A DNA stretch of 6,247 nucleotides, from the NCBI GenBank assembly GCA_031280335.1, contig JAITGZ010000181.1, positions 1-6,247 on the forward strand, written 5' to 3'. The notes under the pieces are model-generated. The model searched no databases and was not told where the DNA came from. It saw nothing but the letters and a program-made list of their open reading frames with translations. This stretch comes from Deltaproteobacteria bacterium (GTDB lineage Bacteria > Desulfobacterota > Desulfovibrionia > Desulfovibrionales > Desulfovibrionaceae). Each line of letters opens with the position of its first letter. Position 1 is the first letter of the stretch. Of the stretch, positions 5,200 to 6,247 are shown piece after piece. The position numbers were made by a program, and so were the translations under genes.

Positions 5200-6153
5200 A
5201 TGGATTTTTCGTTGGTTGTTCCTGTTTTTAATGAAGAAAAGAATTTGGAGGAGCTGATCCGCCGTTGTCTGGAGGTTTGCCGTCCTTTGGACCGCCCCTT
5301 TGAGCTGATCCTGGTGGATGACGGCAGCGGCGACGCCTCCAGGGATATTATTGAGGCGGGGTGCGCGGCGCATCCGGAACTGGCGGGGGTTTTTCTCAAC
5401 CGCAATTACGGTCAGCACGCGGCGGTCATGGCCGGCTTCGCCCAGGCGCGAGGCGCGACCATAATTACTCTGGACGCGGATCTGCAGAACCCGCCGGAAG
5501 AAATACCCCGGCTGCTGGCAAAGGCGGATCAAGGGCACGATGTGGTGGGCAGTGTGCGCCGCAAGCGGCAGGACAGCCTTTTTCGCAAACTGGCTTCGCG
5601 CTGCGTCAATACCCTGATCAAAATGAACACAAAGACCGAAATGCGCGATTACGGCTGTATGCTCCGCGCCTACAGCCGCCCGGTGGCCGAGGCCGTTCTG
5701 CGCTGCCGCGAAGCCACGCGCTTCATCCCCATTCTGGCCAACTCCTTTGCCGGCAACCCGGTGGAAATCGAGGTAGAACACGCCCCGCGCAACGCCGGGG
5801 AATCCAAATACAGCCTTTTCAGCCTCATCCGCCTCTATCTGGACCTGCTGACCTGCATGTCCACCTTCCCCCTGCGCCTGGCCGGGGTCATGGGGCTGGT
5901 ACTGAGCCTTGTAGGCTTCGCCGCCGGGCTGTTCGTCCTGGGGGGGCGCCTGCTCTACGGCGCAAACTGGGCGGCGGACGGCATCTTCACCCTCTTTTCC
6001 CTCGCCTTCATCCTGCTGGGCGGCCTCTACCTGGGTATAGGCATCGTGGGCGAATACCTGGCCCGGCTCTATAACACGGAACGCAACCGCCCCCTCTACC
6101 TGATCAAAAAAATAACCGGCCAAGGGATCAATGCACAAAACAACGGGGGTTAG
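5200..6153 (+). CDS. arnC: Undecaprenyl-phosphate 4-deoxy-4-formamido-L-arabinose transferase ArnC
   Basis: ArnC is a GT2-family inner-membrane enzyme. It moves 4-formamido-4-deoxy-L-arabinose from UDP to undecaprenyl phosphate, the lipid carrier used later for lipid A modification. The 317 residues (E. coli about 322) carry a GT-A fold start VVPVFNEE (6-13), VDDGSGD (39-45) for UDP binding, LNRNYGQH (66-73), the metal-binding TLDADLQNPPEEIP (90-103), RQDSLFRK (123-130), and DYGCMLRAY. Two membrane helices follow (about 227-248 and 260-282), with GEY at 284-286. NYGQH and DADLQNPPEEIP, with the DYGCMLRAY motif, favour ArnC over generic dolichol-phosphate-sugar synthases. The start is set by AAGGA (5189-5193) six bases before the ATG. 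It probably acts with ArnB, though the large gap allows separate control. The formyl donor enzyme (ArnA) and deformylase (ArnD) are not in view. Confidence 0.93.
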   Translation: MDFSLVVPVFNEEKNLEELIRRCLEVCRPLDRPFELILVDDGSGDASRDIIEAGCAAHPELAGVFLNRNYGQHAAVMAGFAQARGATIITLDADLQNPPEEIPRLLAKADQGHDVVGSVRRKRQDSLFRKLASRCVNTLIKMNTKTEMRDYGCMLRAYSRPVAEAVLRCREATRFIPILANSFAGNPVEIEVEHAPRNAGESKYSLFSLIRLYLDLLTCMSTFPLRLAGVMGLVLSLVGFAAGLFVLGGRLLYGANWAADGIFTLFSLAFILLGGLYLGIGIVGEYLARLYNTERNRPLYLIKKITGQGINAQNNGG

Positions 6154-6190
6154 CGCCCCACCCCCCCCACCCTCCTGAACCCATTCAAGG

Positions 6191-6247
6191 TTTTTTCAGC
6201 CGCGCATAGCGGCTGAAAAAAACTGAACGGGGGGTCTGGGGGGCCTT
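6191..6247 (+). repeat. Three-hairpin intergenic repeat, copy 3 (cut by right edge)
   Basis: H1 is longest here: TTTTTTCAGCCGC (6191-6203) pairs perfectly with GCGGCTGAAAAAA (6209-6221) around GCATA. It is followed by the G-runs GGGGGG and GGGGGG, which correspond to the start of H2 in copy 1. Orientation equals copy 1. It begins 38 bases after the arnC stop; the H2 right arm and H3 would lie beyond the window. Confidence 0.8.

Noticed and set aside
5058..5231. 57-codon open frame in the arnB-arnC gap, considered as a leader peptide
   Set aside because: The SD-like AGGAG is one base from the ATG, too close, and the frame runs into arnC in another frame with no recognisable content.
6191..6221. 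H1 hairpins (also 2484-2504 and 3664-3690) as Rho-independent terminators
   Set aside because: The stems have T on the 5' side and A on the 3' side on both strands, so no U-tract follows the hairpin in either transcript.

Overview
The window reads as ordinary chromosomal DNA from a GC-rich Gram-negative bacterium. The best guess is a Desulfovibrio-like member of the Desulfobacterota. This is an inference from HflK/HflC and ArnB/ArnC protein character, GC-rich coding DNA with AT-rich gaps, and G/C-run hairpin repeats in the gaps. No taxonomic search was possible.

Layout: (1) At the left edge, a minus-strand gene with a GTG start and strong Shine-Dalgarno (SD) sequence runs off the window; it encodes an unidentified one-pass membrane protein. 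(2) A 195-bp AT-rich divergent gap follows. (3) hflK and hflC form a translationally coupled pair (1-base overlap) encoding the membrane-bound SPFH complex known to modulate FtsH proteolysis. (4) The next gap holds a three-hairpin repeat and then four 10-bp tandem repeats abutting the next start codon. (5) A polytopic membrane protein of the LPG-synthase-TM/UPF0104 flippase-like family follows. (6) The next gap holds a second, inverted copy of the three-hairpin repeat, then a good sigma70-type promoter. (7) arnB and arnC, separated by a structured 230-bp gap, encode two steps of 4-amino-4-deoxy-L-arabinose (L-Ara4N) lipid A modification. (8) A third repeat copy is cut by the right edge.

Functionally, the right half is about envelope lipid modification. 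ArnB makes UDP-L-Ara4N and ArnC transfers its N-formyl form to undecaprenyl phosphate. The flippase-like protein upstream is a candidate, unproven, for moving a lipid or lipid-linked intermediate across the inner membrane. The other arn genes (arnA, arnD, arnT) are not in the window, so the pathway must be completed elsewhere or use substitutes.

The least explained features are the composite three-hairpin repeat, whose central stem shows paired base changes between copies, and the helical-repeat-length tandem array that replaces an SD in front of the flippase-like gene. I see no CRISPR array, tRNA, rRNA, transposase, or defence or phage gene.
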